A stretch of 47,783 nucleotides of DNA, taken from assembly GCF_020176695.1 (NCBI RefSeq), contig NZ_JAIWIA010000050.1, positions 1 to 47,783 of the forward strand, given 5' to 3'. Under the pieces are notes generated by a model. The model was given only the letters and a program-made list of their open reading frames with translations. It did no database searches and had not been told where the DNA came from. Shown here one piece after another: positions 17,088 to 25,568 of this stretch (position 1 is its first letter; every line of letters starts with the position of its first letter). The position numbers and the translations under genes are program-made. Source of the stretch: Massilia sp. MS-15. Its GTDB lineage: Bacteria; Pseudomonadota; Gammaproteobacteria; Burkholderiales; Burkholderiaceae_D.

Positions 17088-17984
17088 ATGAGCTCCCTGG
17101 AACAGTTCTTGCGCCGCGCCGAAACCCTGCTGGCGCGGGTGGAGGCGCTGCTGCCCGCTGGCGTGCCGCGCGAGCCGGACTGGAAGCGCGGCTTCGCCTT
17201 CCGCTGGCGCAGGCGCCCGGGCGGCACCGGCGCCGGCAACTACCTGGCGCCGGTGCTGCATGCCTCGACCATCCGGCTCGAGGATTTGCAGCACGTCGAC
17301 GCCCAGAAACGCGCGATCGAGCAGAATACCAGGCAGTTCGTGCTGCGCCGCCCGGCCAACAACGTGCTGCTGACCGGCGCGCGCGGCACCGGCAAGTCCT
17401 CCCTGATCAAGGCCTGCCTGAACGGCTTCGCCGCCCAGGGCCTGCGCCTGATCGAGGTCGACAAGGCCGACCTGGCCGACCTGCCCGACATCGTCGACCT
17501 GGTGGCCGGCAGGCCGGAGCGCTTCGTGATCTTCTGCGACGACCTGTCCTTCGAAGAGGGCGAGGCGGGCTACAAGGCGCTCAAGGTGGCGCTGGACGGC
17601 AGCATCGCGGCGCCATCGGACAATGTGCTGATCTACGCGACCTCGAACCGGCGCCACCTGATGCCCGAGAAGATGTCGGATAACGCCGGCTACACGCACG
17701 GCGAGGATGGCGACCTGCATCCGGGCGAGACGGTGGAGGAGCGCATTTCCCTGTCCGAGCGCTTCGGGCTGTGGCTGTCCTTCTATCCCTTCAAGCAGGA
17801 TGACTACCTGGACATCGTGGCGCACTGGCTGGCCGGCTTCGGCTGCACGCCGCAGCAGATCGATGCGGCGTGCACCGAAGCCCTGCAATGGGCCCTGCAG
17901 CGCGGCTCGCGCTCGGGGCGGGTGGCCTGGCAGTTTGCGAAGGACCATGCCGGCAGGCTGCCGGATGGGGCAAGCAATGCGTGA
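17088..17984 (+). CDS. DUF815 family AAA-type ATP-binding protein
   Basis: The protein has 298 residues from ATG 17088; a longer frame upstream overlaps argJ and is not used. Walker A is GARGTGKSS (97-105) and the Walker B-like strand is FVIFCDDLSFEEGE (146-159). A sensor-like LIYATSNRRHLMPE and a conserved YTHGEDGDLHPGETVEERISLSERFGLWLSFYPF stretch follow, a hallmark of the DUF815 family. The cellular role of the family is not established. It lies between argJ and mutT, overlapping mutT by 8 bases, which suggests co-expression but says little about function. Confidence 0.92.
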   Translation: MSSLEQFLRRAETLLARVEALLPAGVPREPDWKRGFAFRWRRRPGGTGAGNYLAPVLHASTIRLEDLQHVDAQKRAIEQNTRQFVLRRPANNVLLTGARGTGKSSLIKACLNGFAAQGLRLIEVDKADLADLPDIVDLVAGRPERFVIFCDDLSFEEGEAGYKALKVALDGSIAAPSDNVLIYATSNRRHLMPEKMSDNAGYTHGEDGDLHPGETVEERISLSERFGLWLSFYPFKQDDYLDIVAHWLAGFGCTPQQIDAACTEALQWALQRGSRSGRVAWQFAKDHAGRLPDGASNA

Positions 17985-18390
17985 ATCGACAGCGAAACCG
18001 GTCGACGTGGCGGTCGGTATCCTGATGCGCCCGAACGGCGACGTGCTGCTGGGCCAGCGTCCGGACGGCAAGCCGTATGCCGGCTACTGGGAATTCCCGG
18101 GCGGGAAGGTCGAACCGGGCGAAGACATCTTCCAAGCGCTGCAGCGCGAGTTCGTCGAGGAACTGGGGATCAAGGTGCTCAGCGGCGCAGCCTGGTGCTG
18201 CGTCGAGCACGTGTACGAGCACGCCCACGTGCGCCTGTATTTCTACATCTGCCGGGAGTGGGAAGGGGAACCGCAAAGCCTGGAAGGACAGGCCTTTGCC
18301 TGGCAGGGCGGCTATAGCGTCAGTCCGCTGCTGCCGGCCACCATCCCGCTGCTGGAGTGGCTCGACCTGGTACGCTATCCGCGCGCCTGA
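17977..18390 (+). CDS. mutT: Nudix hydrolase, MutT-type 8-oxo-dGTP diphosphatase
   Basis: The protein has 137 residues from ATG 17977. A perfect Nudix box GGKVEPGEDIFQALQREFVEELGI lies at residues about 42-65 (pattern Gx5Ex7REUXEEXGU). MutT proteins remove oxidised guanine nucleotides from the pool. The upstream reading frame can be extended to 17707 but that part is antiframe to the DUF815 gene, so I use the ATG that overlaps its stop by 8 bases. Its last 16 bases overlap the 3' end of the convergent yidD-like gene. Related Nudix enzymes with other substrates cannot be ruled out. Confidence 0.92.
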   Translation: MRESTAKPVDVAVGILMRPNGDVLLGQRPDGKPYAGYWEFPGGKVEPGEDIFQALQREFVEELGIKVLSGAAWCCVEHVYEHAHVRLYFYICREWEGEPQSLEGQAFAWQGGYSVSPLLPATIPLLEWLDLVRYPRA

Positions 18391-18845
18391 CGCGGCTCCC
18401 GACTCCGCTCCTGGCGGCGCCGGCGCCGCTCTTCCTTCCCGCAATCGAACAGGCCGGCCACCAGGTCGGCCAGGCCGCAGGCGCAGTCGCCGCTGCCGCT
18501 GCCCAGGCAGCGTCCCAGCGTGCGCGGGGACGGCAGGTCGCAGCCGTTGCAAGCATCACAGGGCAGCATGTCGCAGTCGCCGCGCTGGTGATGCAGGAGC
18601 GGGTTGCGCGGCGCGGCCGCTGTGCGCCATGCCGTGGCACAGCGCCGCAGCCGGCGCCGCAGCAGGGACAGTCCGCGCAGCAGGCCGTGGCGCGCGATGA
18701 CGCGGTAGCCGTAGGCCGAGCAGCTGTCGGCGCCGGTCGCTGCCCGCAGCGCGCAGGAATAGCCCTTGATGGGAGAGAGGTGGCGCTGGTACAGGCGGAT
18801 CGCCCACAGCGCCAGGCGCGACACGACGGAGACCGGGCCGCGCAT
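18375..18845 (-). CDS. yidD: Divergent YidD-like protein with cysteine-rich tail
   Basis: Residues 10-70 match the YidD (membrane protein insertion efficiency factor, old name haemolytic domain) pattern: LALWAIRLYQRHLSPIKGYSC, then a second Cys (SCSAYGYRVIARHGLLRGL). The usual CRFYPTCSxYA core is altered to CALRAATGADSCSAYG and the HPWxxGGxDPVP ending is missing. Instead residues 91-135 hold eight cysteines (91, 96, 99, 102, 113, 121, 123, 135), including CDMLPCDACNGC, followed by a basic tail. YidD normally sits between rnpA and yidC, so this is probably a paralogue. The tail may bind metal (inference). Total length 156 residues against about 70-90 for YidD. Confidence 0.75.
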   Translation of the reverse strand: MRGPVSVVSRLALWAIRLYQRHLSPIKGYSCALRAATGADSCSAYGYRVIARHGLLRGLSLLRRRLRRCATAWRTAAAPRNPLLHHQRGDCDMLPCDACNGCDLPSPRTLGRCLGSGSGDCACGLADLVAGLFDCGKEERRRRRQERSREPRQARG

Positions 18846-18849
18846 GCGC

Positions 18850-19032
18850 CTATTCGTCGGACGGCTTCTCGCCCTGCGGCTGGCCCTGGGGGGCGCCGGG
18901 GATCGTGTATTTCTCGTCGGCCCAGGCGCCCAGGTCGATCTGCTTGCAGCGCTCGGAGCAGAACGGGCGGTAGGCGTTGGCCGGGGTCCATTCGACCTTC
19001 TTGCCGCAGGTCGGGCAGGCGACGACAGTCAT
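18850..19032 (-). CDS. yacG: DNA gyrase inhibitor YacG
   Basis: The protein has 60 residues from ATG 19032. A four-cysteine zinc finger is present with C6, C9, C25 and C29 ([13 protein letters not shown] ... [16 protein letters not shown]), the YacG signature. YacG binds the GyrB end of gyrase and blocks DNA binding. A TTG at 19047 that overlaps the zapD stop (TTGA) would add five residues (MTGFK); neither start has a good ribosome site. Position after zapD and coaE is the standard one in this group. Confidence 0.93.
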   Translation of the reverse strand: MTVVACPTCGKKVEWTPANAYRPFCSERCKQIDLGAWADEKYTIPGAPQGQPQGEKPSDE

Positions 19033-19043
19033 CTTAAAACCAG

Positions 19044-19799
19044 TCAAAAATTACAGAGGGTCAGGTTGAAGGGCACGTCTTCTTCCAGCGCCTTGGGCTT
19101 GCAGTCGCCGCCCTGCGTAGTGAAGCGTACCCACAGCATATACTTGTTGGCCGAAATCTCGGGGATCGCATCGAGCGCGCCGTCGATCGACAGGCGCAGC
19201 ATCTGGTACACCTTACCCTGCAACATCTGCTGGTAGCTGCCCCCGGAGGCGATCATCTTGACCGGGCCGCCCGAATCGCGCAGCAGGCGCAGCACCAGCG
19301 CCAGCGCCTCGAACAGCGGGGCCAGCGGGGCGAACCAGCCCATCACGTCGGCCTGGCGCTGCGCGGCCGGGCGGTGCTGCCAGGCGTAATAGGAGGGCAG
19401 GTCGAATTCGCAGGCGCCGCCGGGAATGATGGTGCGGCCGCGGATGCTCATCAGCCATTCATTCTCGCGCACGTTCTGCCCGGTCTTGCCCTGCGAGGCG
19501 ACCAGGGCGCCGCTCACCGCGTCCAGCTCGGCCAGCACCGCGTCGAGCGTCTCGGCGGCCACGTTCGGATTGCTGCGCCAGGACAGCAGGCTCTGCTTCT
19601 GGCGTTCGAGTTCCTGCAGCAGGTCCGACTTCAAATCGGCGCGGCCGGCCACTTCCAGCATGTCGAAGATCGTGGCAAGGGCCACGTGGTGCTGCATCGG
19701 ATGCTCTTGTTGTACAAAAAACTTGAACTTCTCGTACAGGTCTTCCAGCCGCAACAACGTGCGAATCCGCTCGTTGAAAGGATATTCGTAGACGATCAA
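19044..19799 (-). CDS. zapD: Cell division protein ZapD
   Basis: The protein has 251 residues if translation starts at TTG 19799 ([21 protein letters not shown]), which has AGAGGA eight bases upstream and gives the usual ZapD opening. No ATG or GTG fits, since an upstream ATG at 19877 would add an unrelated leader. Conserved family segments are [42 protein letters not shown] and the C-terminal [12 protein letters not shown]. ZapD crosslinks FtsZ filaments at midcell. It lies between coaE and yacG, the conserved betaproteobacterial order. Confidence 0.92.
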   Translation of the reverse strand: MIVYEYPFNERIRTLLRLEDLYEKFKFFVQQEHPMQHHVALATIFDMLEVAGRADLKSDLLQELERQKQSLLSWRSNPNVAAETLDAVLAELDAVSGALVASQGKTGQNVRENEWLMSIRGRTIIPGGACEFDLPSYYAWQHRPAAQRQADVMGWFAPLAPLFEALALVLRLLRDSGGPVKMIASGGSYQQMLQGKVYQMLRLSIDGALDAIPEISANKYMLWVRFTTQGGDCKPKALEEDVPFNLTLCNF

Positions 19800-19898
19800 A
19801 ATGACATTCCTCTGAATGTAGGGCTGGCGAGCAACTCCGTGATTCTGAACCATGCTGCGCAAAATTACAAATGTCACATTAACGCAGTCAAGGACGTC

Positions 19899-20522
19899 TC
19901 ACATCACTTTGCTGTGGGACAGGTATAGCGCATGCAGCGCCTCGACCTGGGGCCGCAGCGTCTCCAGGCCGTCGTCGTTCAGGATGATGTCGTCGGCCGC
20001 CGCGCGCCGCTGCGCGCGCGTGACCTGGGCCGCCATGATGGCGCGTACCTGGTCCTCGGACAGCCCGTTCCTGGCCATCACGCGCGCCACCTGCACCTGT
20101 TCCGGGCAGTCGATCGCCAGCACCCGCGTGACGCGCTCGCGCCAGCTGCCCGATTCGATCAAGAGCGGCACCACGAAGATCACATAGTCGCCGGTGGCGA
20201 TGGCCGCGGCGGCCGCGGTGGCCGCGCGGATGCGCGGATGCAGGATGGCTTCCAGCCTGGCGCGCGCGCCGGCATCGGCGAACACCAGGGCGCGCATCTT
20301 CGCCCGGTCCAGCGCGCCTTCCGGGGTGGCGAAGTCCGGCCCGAACTCGGCCAGCAGGGCCGGCATGGCGGCGCCCTGCGGGGCGGTCAGCGCATGCGCG
20401 ATCTCGTCGGTGTCGATGACGGCGGCGCCGAGCGCGGCGAACATATTGGCCACGGTGGTCTTGCCGCAGCCGATGCCGCCGGTCAGGCCGACGCTGAACG
20501 CGGGCGGGCGGGGGGCGTCCAT
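19899..20522 (-). CDS. coaE: Dephospho-CoA kinase
   Basis: The protein has 207 residues. The P-loop GGIGCGKT is at 15-22 and is followed by [20 protein letters not shown], which contains the Asp of the CoaE substrate site. [39 protein letters not shown] carries the conserved LL-E and Cys-Pro motif. It phosphorylates dephospho-CoA in the last step of CoA synthesis. The ATG follows the pilD stop by one base, so the two genes are coupled. Confidence 0.96.
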   Translation of the reverse strand: MDAPRPPAFSVGLTGGIGCGKTTVANMFAALGAAVIDTDEIAHALTAPQGAAMPALLAEFGPDFATPEGALDRAKMRALVFADAGARARLEAILHPRIRAATAAAAAIATGDYVIFVVPLLIESGSWRERVTRVLAIDCPEQVQVARVMARNGLSEDQVRAIMAAQVTRAQRRAAADDIILNDDGLETLRPQVEALHALYLSHSKVM

Positions 20523-20523
20523 G

Positions 20524-21396
20524 TCAGCCGGCCAGGACGGACTGCAAGCCGGCGCTGATGGTGCTGCCGTAGAGCATGGCGATCAGGCCGGCCGCCGCCA
20601 GGTAGGGGCCAAAGGGAATCGGCTTGTCGCGGCCGCGCTTGGCGACGACGATCAGGCCGATGCCGACCAGTGCCCCCACCACCGAGGACAGCAGGATGAT
20701 GGCCGGCAGCATCTGCCAGCCGAGCCAGGCGCCGAGGGCCGCCAGCAGCTTGAAGTCGCCATAGCCCATGCCTTCCTTGCCGGTGGCCAGCTTGAATAGC
20801 CAGTACACGGCCCACAGTACCAGGTAGCCGGCGGCGGCGCCGATCACGGCGTCGGCCAGCGGCACGAAGGTGGCGTCCAGGTTCACCAGGAGGCCGGCCC
20901 ACAGCAGCGGATAGGTCAGGTCGTCGGGCAGCAGTTGGGTATCGATGTCGATGAAGGTCATCGCCACCAGCAGGAACAGGAACAGCAGCGCCGCCAGGCC
21001 GGCCAGGCCGCTGCCGAAGGTCCAGACCAGCACGCCCGCCAGGAAACCGGTCAGCAGTTCGACGGCCGGGTAGCGTGCCGAGATCGGCGCCTTGCAACTG
21101 CGGCACTTGCCGCGCAGCGCCAGCCAGCTGATGACCGGGATGTTTTCCATGGCCGTGATCCCGTGCCCGCAGTGCGGGCAGCGCGAGCGCGGCACCATCA
21201 GGTTGTAGCGGTCGGTATGCGGCGGCTCCCTGCCGCTTTCCTGGGCCACGTAGTTGTCCGATTCGCGCTGCATCATCTTCGGGATGCGGTGGATGACCAC
21301 GTTCAGGAAGCTGCCGACGAGCAGCCCGAACAGGGCGGCCACCAGGGTGGCGGCCAGCGTGGCGGGCGGGGCGAACAGGAAGGAGTCCAGGGGCAT
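20524..21396 (-). CDS. pilD: Prepilin peptidase PilD (A24 family)
   Basis: The protein has 290 residues with eight hydrophobic segments. The cytoplasmic loop holds the zinc cysteines C73/C76 and C98/C101 (RCPHCGH ... KCRSCKAP), associated with the N-methylation domain. The aspartyl-protease residues are in [17 protein letters not shown] (about 150-152) and [14 protein letters not shown] (Asp214). It cleaves and methylates prepilins at the inner membrane. It probably processes both the type IVa pilins and the MSHA prepilin at 1635-2402, since no other peptidase gene is in the window. Unusually, it is separated from pilC by a 6-kb block. Confidence 0.96.
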   Translation of the reverse strand: MPLDSFLFAPPATLAATLVAALFGLLVGSFLNVVIHRIPKMMQRESDNYVAQESGREPPHTDRYNLMVPRSRCPHCGHGITAMENIPVISWLALRGKCRSCKAPISARYPAVELLTGFLAGVLVWTFGSGLAGLAALLFLFLLVAMTFIDIDTQLLPDDLTYPLLWAGLLVNLDATFVPLADAVIGAAAGYLVLWAVYWLFKLATGKEGMGYGDFKLLAALGAWLGWQMLPAIILLSSVVGALVGIGLIVVAKRGRDKPIPFGPYLAAAGLIAMLYGSTISAGLQSVLAG

Positions 21397-21595
21397 GGGG
21401 GCGGGGTCCGGTGGTTGACGGTGAAGCGAAAATAATTCTTCGTATCAACCTATTGTAGAGCTTTCCTGCGATTTGGCGAAGCCTGGGCGCCTGCCTGTTG
21501 CTGTCCTGCGCCGCCATGGCGCCCGATTGTGGCTGATCATGCGCACAGCGCGGCGCGCGGCTACGCTGGGTCGGTCGATGACCCGGTGAACAGCG

Positions 21596-22975
21596 ATGCC
21601 CCGCGCCAGTTTTACTTTCCTGAACCATGCCTGCTTCATGCTCCGCACCGACGGCGCCGTGCTGGTGGCCGACCCCTGGCTCGAAGGAACGATCCTGGAC
21701 GGCGCCTGGCGCCTGGTCGACGAGTCGAGCAGCAACGCGGCCCTGGTCGAGCTCCTGAACGGCGCCGGGGTGCCGGTCTATATCTGGTGTTCGCGCGCCA
21801 CGCCGGACCGTTTTTCGTCTGCCTTCATGCGCCTGTTCCATACGCAATTTCGCGGCATCGCCACCTTCCTCTACCGTCCGGGGCGCGACCTGCGCATCGG
21901 CGAGGAACTGCGGCGCCACCGGCTGCCGCTGGCGGAATGCCCCGACGGCGCCACGGTGGCGCTGGCCGGCGACCTGCGCCTGACCGCGCTGGCCAGCGGC
22001 GACGGCGACAGTGCCTGCCTGATCAGCTGCGGCGGGCGCCACATCCTGAACCTGGGCGAGCGCGCCTTGCCGACGGCCGCCGCCTGCCAGGCCGCGGCGG
22101 CGCGCATCCGGCAGGCGGCGCCGCGCATCGACCTGCTGCTCAGCGGATTTGGCGGCCTGGGCTGGTGCGGCAACTCGGAACACTCCGCGCTGCGCGAGGC
22201 GGCCGCCGGCGCCGCGGCCGAGCGCCTGGCGGCCCAGGCCGAATGTTTCCGCCCCCAGCTGGTCGTGCCGATCGCCTCGTTCGCGCGTCCCGCACGGGCC
22301 GACAACGCCTGGCTGCGTGGGGGCCGCCTGGCGCCTGCCGAACTGCTCGAACTTCCTCGGCTGGAAGCGCTGCGCGGCGTACTACGCTTCCTCATGCCTG
22401 GCGTGACGGTCGACCTGCAGCGCGATACGCCCGCCCGGCTGGCTTGCGCCCATGCGCTGGCGCTGGACCACTGGAGCGCCTGCTGGCAGGCCCGTCCACC
22501 ACCCCTGCCGCGTCCGCCACGGGCCTCGCCGGGCGAACTGAAGGCGGCCTTTGCGCGCTACCGCGAGCGCGCTGGCGCGGCGCTGCATGCGCTGCCATGG
22601 CTGCTCGAGACGGCCGGGCTGCTGCGTCCGCTCCTGGTCTACCTGCCGGACCTGCGCCAGAACGTGGCGCTGTCCTACCGCCATGGATTCCGGCTGCGGC
22701 CGGCGGGAGGAGGGAGCGCATCGACTGCGCACGTGGCGCTGTTTTCCGGCACCCTGTTGCAGCTGCTGCGCACGGACGATGGCTTCGACAAGGTCTATGC
22801 CGGCGGCTGCTTCCAGACCCTGCGCCGGAGCGGGCTGTCGGTGTTCGGACGCTTTTTCCTGCCGCAGCGCATGGCAGGGCGTGGGATAGACCAGCGCCGT
22901 CCGCTGGCCATGGCGGCCTACCTGTGGCACGCCCTGAAGTCGCGGACGGCGCGCCGGCTGCAGGCGGCGCGCTGA
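21596..22975 (+). CDS. Metallo-beta-lactamase-fold protein with degenerate metal site
   Basis: The protein has 459 residues. The opening FLNHACFMLRTDGAVLVADPWLEGT is typical of a UlaG/CMP-sialate hydroxylase-like branch of MBL-fold proteins. Where the metal motif SHEHPDHF is expected, residues 66-73 read SRATPDRF: the Asp is kept but all three His are replaced (R, T, R). The later strand LLLSGFGGLGWCGN also lacks a His. The C-terminal half (from about 300) is Arg/Leu-rich with no recognised domain. It is probably not a hydrolase. It runs toward terC and away from pilD, and looks like an isolated accessory gene. No good Shine-Dalgarno was seen before the ATG. Confidence 0.72.
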   Translation: MPRASFTFLNHACFMLRTDGAVLVADPWLEGTILDGAWRLVDESSSNAALVELLNGAGVPVYIWCSRATPDRFSSAFMRLFHTQFRGIATFLYRPGRDLRIGEELRRHRLPLAECPDGATVALAGDLRLTALASGDGDSACLISCGGRHILNLGERALPTAAACQAAAARIRQAAPRIDLLLSGFGGLGWCGNSEHSALREAAAGAAAERLAAQAECFRPQLVVPIASFARPARADNAWLRGGRLAPAELLELPRLEALRGVLRFLMPGVTVDLQRDTPARLACAHALALDHWSACWQARPPPLPRPPRASPGELKAAFARYRERAGAALHALPWLLETAGLLRPLLVYLPDLRQNVALSYRHGFRLRPAGGGSASTAHVALFSGTLLQLLRTDDGFDKVYAGGCFQTLRRSGLSVFGRFFLPQRMAGRGIDQRRPLAMAAYLWHALKSRTARRLQAAR

Positions 22976-23004
22976 GCCGCTCCCGCGCCGCCGCAGCGTC
23001 GCCC

Positions 23005-23991
23005 TTAGCCCTTGTTCGCCACCGGCGGCGCGGCGCGGGTGCGCCACAGCGAGTACAGGATGCCGGCGCCGATCAGCACGCCAGTGACCGCCAGCGACAG
23101 TTCCGCCGGCACCTTGCCGCCAAACACGAAGTCGCCCAGGAAGATCTTCGAGCCGATGAAGACCAGCACCGCGGCCAGCGAGTACTTCAGGTAGTGGAAG
23201 CGTTCCACCATCGCCGCCAGCGCGAAGTACAGGGCGCGCAGGCCCAGCACCGCGAAGATGTTCGAGGTGTACACGATGAAGGGGTCGCTCGTGATCGCGA
23301 AGATGGCCGGCACGCTGTCGACCGCGAACACCACGTCGGTCAGCTCGACCATGCACAGCGCCAGGAACAGCGGGGTCGCCCACAGCAGCGGCTTGCCGCC
23401 CGCCGGGTTGGGCTGGCGCACGAGGAAATGGTTGCCGTGCAGTTCAGGCGTGACACGCAAGTGGCGCTTCAGCCAGGACAGCAGCTTGCTCTCGCGGATG
23501 TCGTCGCTGTCGGTCGAGACGAAGAACATGCGGATACCGGTGATGACCAGGAAGGCGCCGAACAGGTACAGCGTCCAGTAATAGCTCTGCACCAGGGCCG
23601 AGCCGGCGCCGATCATGATGCCGCGGGTCACGATCACCCCCACGATGCCCCAGAATAGCACCCGGTGCTGGTACAGCGGCGGGATGGCCAGGGTCGCGAA
23701 GATCAGCGAGATCACGAAGATGTTATCGAGCGACAGGCTCTTCTCGATCAGGAAGCCGGTATAGAAATGCAGGCCTTTCTCGCTGCCGAGTTCATGCCAG
23801 ACCCACAGGCCGAACAGCAGCCCTGCCGCCAGGTAGAGGCTTGAGAGCTTGAGGCTCTCCTTGACCCCGATGACGTGGTCTTTCTTGTTGAGGACGCCGA
23901 GATCGAAGGCGAGCAAGATCACGACGATCGACAGGAACACCAGCCAGGTCCAGGCCGGTGTGCCAAGCCAGAGTGCGTTCAGCAGGTCCAT
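23005..23991 (-). CDS. TerC/Alx-family membrane protein
   Basis: The protein has 328 residues and about nine hydrophobic helices. The two acidic family motifs are present: EKSLSLDNIFVISLIF in one half and VELTDVVFAVDSVPAIFAIT in the other. TerC/Alx proteins are linked to manganese export and to alkaline or tellurite stress, and in some bacteria act alongside protein secretion. It follows a TerB-like gene on the same strand by 71 bases and is convergent with the MBL-fold gene. I looked for the yybP-ykoY manganese riboswitch upstream and did not find it. Confidence 0.92.
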   Translation of the reverse strand: MDLLNALWLGTPAWTWLVFLSIVVILLAFDLGVLNKKDHVIGVKESLKLSSLYLAAGLLFGLWVWHELGSEKGLHFYTGFLIEKSLSLDNIFVISLIFATLAIPPLYQHRVLFWGIVGVIVTRGIMIGAGSALVQSYYWTLYLFGAFLVITGIRMFFVSTDSDDIRESKLLSWLKRHLRVTPELHGNHFLVRQPNPAGGKPLLWATPLFLALCMVELTDVVFAVDSVPAIFAITSDPFIVYTSNIFAVLGLRALYFALAAMVERFHYLKYSLAAVLVFIGSKIFLGDFVFGGKVPAELSLAVTGVLIGAGILYSLWRTRAAPPVANKG

Positions 23992-24068
23992 GTGGGTCTC
24001 CAGTCAACAGGGCGCCGCCAGGCGCCGTTACAGGGATGCATGCGAGATCAGTGCAGGCCGCGACAGGG

Positions 24069-24497
24069 TCAGGAAGCGAGCGCCGCCGTGCTGAAGGCGT
24101 CGCTGGCGTGGGCCTGGCCGAACCAGGCACGCGCCGCGCGCCGCACCAGCGTCGTCTCGCGCTCGTCCAGGTGGCCGTCGGCATGAACGATATCGACCAT
24201 GGTCTTCCACAAGCAGATCTGCAGGAGCGGATCGCGGATGTCGAGCATCAGCGCGTCCAGCAATGCCGGGTCGATCTCGACCACGCCGGCGCGCCGGTTG
24301 GCGGCCGCATCGAGCAGGTCTTCGCACAGTTCGCGCAGGGTGCGGTCGAATACATCGTCGTCCACCTTGAACTGTTCCAGGAAGGGTGCCCCGTGCATGA
24401 TGCGCAGTTCGGACGGGCTGACATGGCCGTCGACGATCATGCTCAGCGCCAGGATACGGCTGACTGCTTCGGGACTGTTGGGAATATAAGCGTGCAT
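24069..24497 (-). CDS. TerB-like tellurite-resistance domain protein
   Basis: The protein has 142 residues from ATG 24497, which has GAGGT five bases upstream (a longer frame to 24548 lacks one). Two paired helical stretches each carry an acidic DGH motif: LALSMIVDGHVSPSELRIM near the N-terminus and MVDIVHADGHLDERETTLVRRAARAWFG near the C-terminus. This matches the TerB fold, which binds metal ions through such acidic residues. It is followed by terC and is divergent from an NhaR-type regulator, so terB-like and terC probably form a regulated pair. Confidence 0.85.
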   Translation of the reverse strand: MHAYIPNSPEAVSRILALSMIVDGHVSPSELRIMHGAPFLEQFKVDDDVFDRTLRELCEDLLDAAANRRAGVVEIDPALLDALMLDIRDPLLQICLWKTMVDIVHADGHLDERETTLVRRAARAWFGQAHASDAFSTAALAS

Positions 24498-24570
24498 GCT
24501 GACCTCGTAAAAAGAATGTGAGATCACTATAAGAGCCGGAAAAACCAAAGTAAAATCGATTAATCTTTCT

Positions 24571-24597
24571 AAATACGTAAATTAAATTTAAGTATTT
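24571..24597. promoter_or_regulatory. 27-bp AT-rich palindrome abutting the nhaR start codon
   Basis: AAATAC-G-TAAATT-A-AATTTA-A-GTATTT is a near-perfect inverted repeat (12 of 13 arm positions pair) in an otherwise GC-rich region. It ends one base before the ATG of the NhaR-type gene and occupies the place where a Shine-Dalgarno should be. LysR-type regulators bind such sites to repress themselves and to activate the divergent gene, here the terB-terC pair. Function is inferred. Confidence 0.6.
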
Positions 24598-25497
24598 ATG
24601 CTCAACTACAAACACCTGCATTATTTTCATGCGGTCGCCACGCATGGCAGCGTGGCGCGCGCCGCCGAGCAGCTGCACGTGACGGCCCAGGCGATCAGCA
24701 TGCAACTGCAGGTACTCGAGGAGCAGCTGGGCGAAGCGCTGTTCCAGAAGAAGGGGCGAGGCCTGGAACTGACGGAGGCTGGCAAGACGGTGCTGCGCTA
24801 TGCCGAGCAGATCTTTGACCTGGGCAACGAACTGGAGCAGGCCGTGCGGCGCGGCGTGTTCACCGGCGAGGAAACGCTGCGGGTCGGGATCTGCGACGTG
24901 ATCGCCAAGACGCTCGCCTTCCGCCTGCTGCAGCCGGCGCGCGAAGCGGGCCTCGCGATGCGCCTGATCTGCCGCGAGGGCCGCTTCGAGGACCTGGTGC
25001 TCGACCTGACCGCCCACAAGCTCGACCTGGTGATCGCCGACCAGGGGCTGGCGACCGGCGGCGCGGTGCGCGGCTACACCCAGCTGCTGGGATCGAGCAC
25101 CCTGACCGTGTTCGGCCACCCCACGCTGTGCCAGGCCTGGCCGGGCGCCTTCCCGCAGCGCCTGAGGAACGCGCCTTTCCTGCTGCCTGGCCAGGAGGCG
25201 GCGGTCCACACCCAGTTGATGAGCTGGTTCGAACGCCATGACCTGCGCCCGATCACGGTCGGCGAATTCGACGATGGCGCGCTGCTCAAGTCCTTCGCCT
25301 GTGCCGGCACCGGCTTCATGGTGGCGCCGAGCGCGCTGTCCGACATCGTCCAGGCCGAGAATGGCCTGGAACCGGTGGGCGTCATCGACAGCATCGTCGA
25401 GCATTTCTATGCGGTGTCGGTGGAGCGGCGCGAACGCCACCCGGCGGTGCGCCGCATCCTCGAAGGGGCGGGGCGGGTGTTCGCGCGCGGCGACTGA
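24598..25497 (+). CDS. nhaR: LysR-family regulator, NhaR type
   Basis: The protein has 299 residues. The N-terminal helix-turn-helix MLNYKHLHYFHAVATHGSVARAAEQLHVTAQAISMQLQVLEEQLG is close to NhaR (the AIS recognition helix and LNYKHLHYF opening). The effector-binding domain follows, with DLTAHKLDLVIADQGL and LSDIVQAENGLEPVG. NhaR activates Na+/H+ antiporter genes in response to sodium and alkali. No nhaA is present here, so its local target is more likely the divergent terB-terC pair. The ATG directly follows a palindrome and has no Shine-Dalgarno, so the mRNA may be leaderless or poorly translated. Confidence 0.88.
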   Translation: MLNYKHLHYFHAVATHGSVARAAEQLHVTAQAISMQLQVLEEQLGEALFQKKGRGLELTEAGKTVLRYAEQIFDLGNELEQAVRRGVFTGEETLRVGICDVIAKTLAFRLLQPAREAGLAMRLICREGRFEDLVLDLTAHKLDLVIADQGLATGGAVRGYTQLLGSSTLTVFGHPTLCQAWPGAFPQRLRNAPFLLPGQEAAVHTQLMSWFERHDLRPITVGEFDDGALLKSFACAGTGFMVAPSALSDIVQAENGLEPVGVIDSIVEHFYAVSVERRERHPAVRRILEGAGRVFARGD

Positions 25498-25568
25498 GGC
25501 TGTCCGCCGGAGGCGGCAGCCGGAAAGCCGCATGCTATACTGGCCAGGTCCCGTTCCACGACATCCTT

